A program made the position numbers and the translations under genes. Below, in pieces: positions 5,454 to 5,541 of a DNA stretch of 5,541 nucleotides (the first letter of the stretch is position 1; the number at the start of each line of letters is the position of its first letter). The DNA comes from CAZZCN01 sp964652975. GTDB taxonomy: Bacteria; Bacillota; Clostridia; Saccharofermentanales; UBA5734. Below the pieces are notes generated by a model, which saw only the letters and a list, made by a program, of their open reading frames with translations, did not search any database and was not told where the DNA came from. The DNA lies in assembly GCA_964652975.1 (NCBI GenBank), contig CAZZCN010000142.1, forward strand, positions 1-5,541, read 5' to 3'.

Positions 5454-5541
5454 GCCAAATTTTTAAAATATATCAGATTTGGCTGGGCCAAATTTTTAAA
5501 ATATATCAGATTTGGCTGGGCCAAATTTTTAAAATATATCA
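5454..5541. repeat. Perfect 33-base tandem repeat, 2.67 copies, cut by window end
   Basis: Units begin at GCCAAAT at 5454, 5487 and 5520, with no mismatch among the copies visible. Each unit holds inverted arms GCCAAAT and ATTTGGC. Across a unit junction the arms form ATTTGGC-TGG-GCCAAAT, a compact 7-base-pair hairpin followed by a T-run on the plus strand. The period equals 11 codons and three of six frames have no stop codon: plus AKFLKYIRFGW and QIFKIYQIWLG, minus QPNLIYFKNLA. No spacers separate the units, so this is a minisatellite-type array rather than a CRISPR. The true copy number is unknown because the window ends inside it. It lies upstream of the dehydrogenase gene. Confidence 0.95.

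Noticed and set aside
5454..5541. CRISPR array (33-base repeats)
   Set aside because: The units are directly adjacent with no variable spacers and no cas genes are in view.

Overview
The window looks like chromosomal DNA from a low-to-moderate-GC, AT-rich Firmicute, most likely a clostridium-like anaerobe. The grounds are strong purine-rich Shine-Dalgarno sequences (GGAGG, AGGAAAGG), AT-rich intergenic DNA, a lipoprotein-type solute-binding protein (the Gram-positive arrangement), and protein families common in Clostridia (a DUF2680-like secreted protein, a single-domain bacterial PH protein, a polar amino acid ABC transporter). The genus cannot be named from the sequence alone.

Layout, left to right. 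(1) 101-652, plus strand: a small exported protein with a DUF2680-like core between Thr/Pro-rich ends. (2) 653-902: an intergenic stretch with an AT-rich inverted repeat and a strong bidirectional terminator (809-847), which closes this gene and the convergent one. (3) 903-1328, minus: a small soluble bPH2-type PH-domain protein. (4) 1491-4039, minus: a three-gene polar amino acid uptake operon, transcribed in the order lipoprotein binding protein (3218-4039), membrane permease (2227-3045), ATPase (1491-2234). The last two overlap by 8 bases. (5) 4040-4461: a 422-base non-coding leader region holding two near-identical dyad-symmetric 18-base units just upstream of the binding-protein gene. (6) 4462-5388, minus: a short-chain dehydrogenase/reductase of the retinol-dehydrogenase-like type. 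(7) 5454-5541: a perfect 33-base tandem repeat that runs off the end of the window.

The transporter genes form one functional unit: the lipid-anchored receptor captures an amino acid outside the membrane, the permease forms the channel, and the ATPase drives import. The other genes show no clear functional link to it. The secreted protein, the PH protein and the dehydrogenase each look like stand-alone units.

Most of the protein-coding content is ordinary. The points worth following up are regulatory or structural: a permease gene with no ATG/GTG/TTG start where its domain needs one, but a well-placed ribosome binding site before an ATT codon; the paired 18-base dyads at the transporter promoter; and the 33-base tandem repeat, whose period is exactly 11 codons and which is stop-free in three frames. 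I found no convincing evidence of a large new system.
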